Origin: Nectonema munidae
Taxonomy: Eukaryota; Nematomorpha; Nectonematoida; Nectonematidae
Assembly (NCBI GenBank): GCA_030549495.1
Contig: JAUIRK010000728.1
Span: 326,563-390,562 of the forward strand
Direction: 5' to 3'
Length of the DNA: 64,000 bases
The notes under the pieces were generated by a model that did no database searches, had not been told where the DNA came from, and was given only the letters and a program-made list of their open reading frames with translations. This document shows, in pieces, positions 62,797 through 64,000 of the stretch. The position numbers and the translations under genes are program-made. The first letter of the stretch is position 1, and every line of letters starts with the position of its first letter.

Positions 62797-64000
62797 CAGC
62801 TGTGTTCTCTCATCAACCTGCCATATAGGCTGTCAGCACCATAGTCTCTCCTTTTAACCCCATCTTCATAAAATTCTTTCCAACTCCTGTATACATCTCT
62901 TATCAAGTTCTTTCTCAAATAGAGAGAATTGGTTCCGTCTAAAGCCAATATGTTGTGTTGATAAAACTACCGCATCTTTCTCCGAAATGCTTATCAATTT
63001 TAAACAAATAATAAAAAAGATACATTTTTGAACTTATTTTCAACAGGGAGGCTTATATTTATTTCATTTAACCTCAAACTGTTGACACAAACAAATGCAA
63101 AAAACATGAGGCTATGCTCTCATCAATTTTTAGTCAATAAAACAAATTAAATATTACTTTGAGTTATACTCCGACCCGTCAACAGCCCCCTCCCCCTGTA
63201 ATTTATTATTCAACTCCCAATTCTTCAAAATTTCAATAGATATTAGTTTTATTAATGCTTGATGTCTTTTTTTATCGTCAGCTTTATAGGTATTGGGCAT
63301 AGAGGCGTAGTCACAATAGGGCAAGACCCCAAAAAGTTATTTACATCGTAACGCTTATTAAAATGTAAAGTAGTCGATGTGCTACCTTATATCGCTGTTC
63401 TTTTTCTTAGTTTAAAGAACTAAATACGTTGTTATTAGTAAAGCAGCCTGAAATCAGCTTTGTCCGTGATTAAAGTCTGGCAATGGGACTGCTTATACTT
63501 AAATGTACCGTTGTACTATGGAGCTGATGTTTATTCTACTGTGGCCAGAACATTTTGCAGGGTTTTCTCTGATAAATTTTTTGTTGTTATAATCAATTAA
63601 ATGTCTGAAATACACCCACATTTTTCTCTGATCAGAACATATTTTTGGTAGCGCGAAATTTTTATAATGTCACCACCTGCCTTGTAACGCATGTGTACCA
63701 AATTCATGAATCCCAATCTATTACCCTCTGTCATAACAGAGTTATGACCCCTTCCTAATGCTAACCCTATCTTTAATTAGATTTAAATATTAATTGAAAT
63801 AATTCCTTAAATCATCAAGAAGATTTAAAAGTGGTGTTTTATCTTATAAATTCAGCGAACAAGTTTCTTCATATTCTGGTTCTTCCTAGTTCTATAAATT
63901 CTTCAGCTTTGCTTGGTCTATAAATTTCACCTGATTCACTAACTTTTTTTCAAATCCCTTGAATTAATCTAGGGTAATAAAAATCATGTGGCATTCTTAA
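62797..64000 (+). other. CK2 alpha 3' UTR and downstream DNA
   Basis: AATAAA candidates lie at 63010-63015 and 63136-63141, 214 and 340 bp after the stop. The remaining sequence to the window end is less AT-rich in places (63180-63700) but shows no coding frame, repeat pair or RNA gene I can support. Confidence 0.45.

Overview
The window is about 70% A+T with spliced genes, minimal coding density and many degraded DNA transposons, LINE fragments, tRNA-derived SINEs and satellites. That points to an animal nuclear genome, most likely an arthropod. A copepod such as a sea louse would fit the base composition and transposon mix, but this is inference, not proof.

Four real host genes are supported. 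(1) The 3' end of a synaptotagmin-family gene (+, about 632-4241) enters from the left. It covers the end of C2A and all of C2B and lacks the usual Ca2+-binding aspartates. (2) A TBC1D22-type Rab GAP (-, 22123-23508) is a single 461-codon coding exon with a start-stop uORF touching its ATG. (3) A calcipressin/RCAN gene (+, 29145-34967) has four coding exons and encodes 233 aa. (4) A casein kinase II catalytic subunit (CK2 alpha) gene (+, 39395-62796) has ten coding exons and encodes 384 aa. The exon joins of RCAN and CK2 alpha, and those within the synaptotagmin C2B domain, keep frame and use GT-AG borders. CK2 alpha is complete in all catalytic motifs but clearly diverged from the family norm.

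The rest is mobile or repetitive. There are four broken piggyBac-type transposases (12.2, 19.6-20.7, 27.6, 61.5 kb) and a matching family of TTAA-ended MITEs (16.5, 21.6, 47.4, 52.1 kb). A pogo/Tigger element sits in CK2 alpha intron 1 with one catalytic Asp replaced by His. hAT-type MITEs lie at 0.06, 40.07 and 48.5 kb, with another end at 53.8 kb and a hAT transposase relic at 8.2 kb. LINE reverse transcriptase or C-terminal pieces lie at 36, 37.7, 38.5 and 59 kb, with an RTE-like tail at 54.3 kb. Two roughly 150-bp satellite families alternate from 6.4 to 14.1 kb. A pair of diverged inverted repeats lies at 9.8 and 18.9 kb, and a minisatellite at 37.2-37.6 kb.

The three leftward introns of the synaptotagmin gene, the RCAN introns and the long CK2 alpha introns carry much of this debris. 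CK2 alpha introns are either 55-68 bp or 0.7-7.4 kb, and the two largest-scale insertions (Tigger, LINE RT) are in the long ones. The host genes have no evident functional linkage beyond both RCAN (calcineurin control) and CK2 being Ca2+/kinase signalling components. A few short coding-like islands (14.5, 26.1, 27.3, 54.0 kb) remain unidentified. I found no convincing novel multi-gene system.
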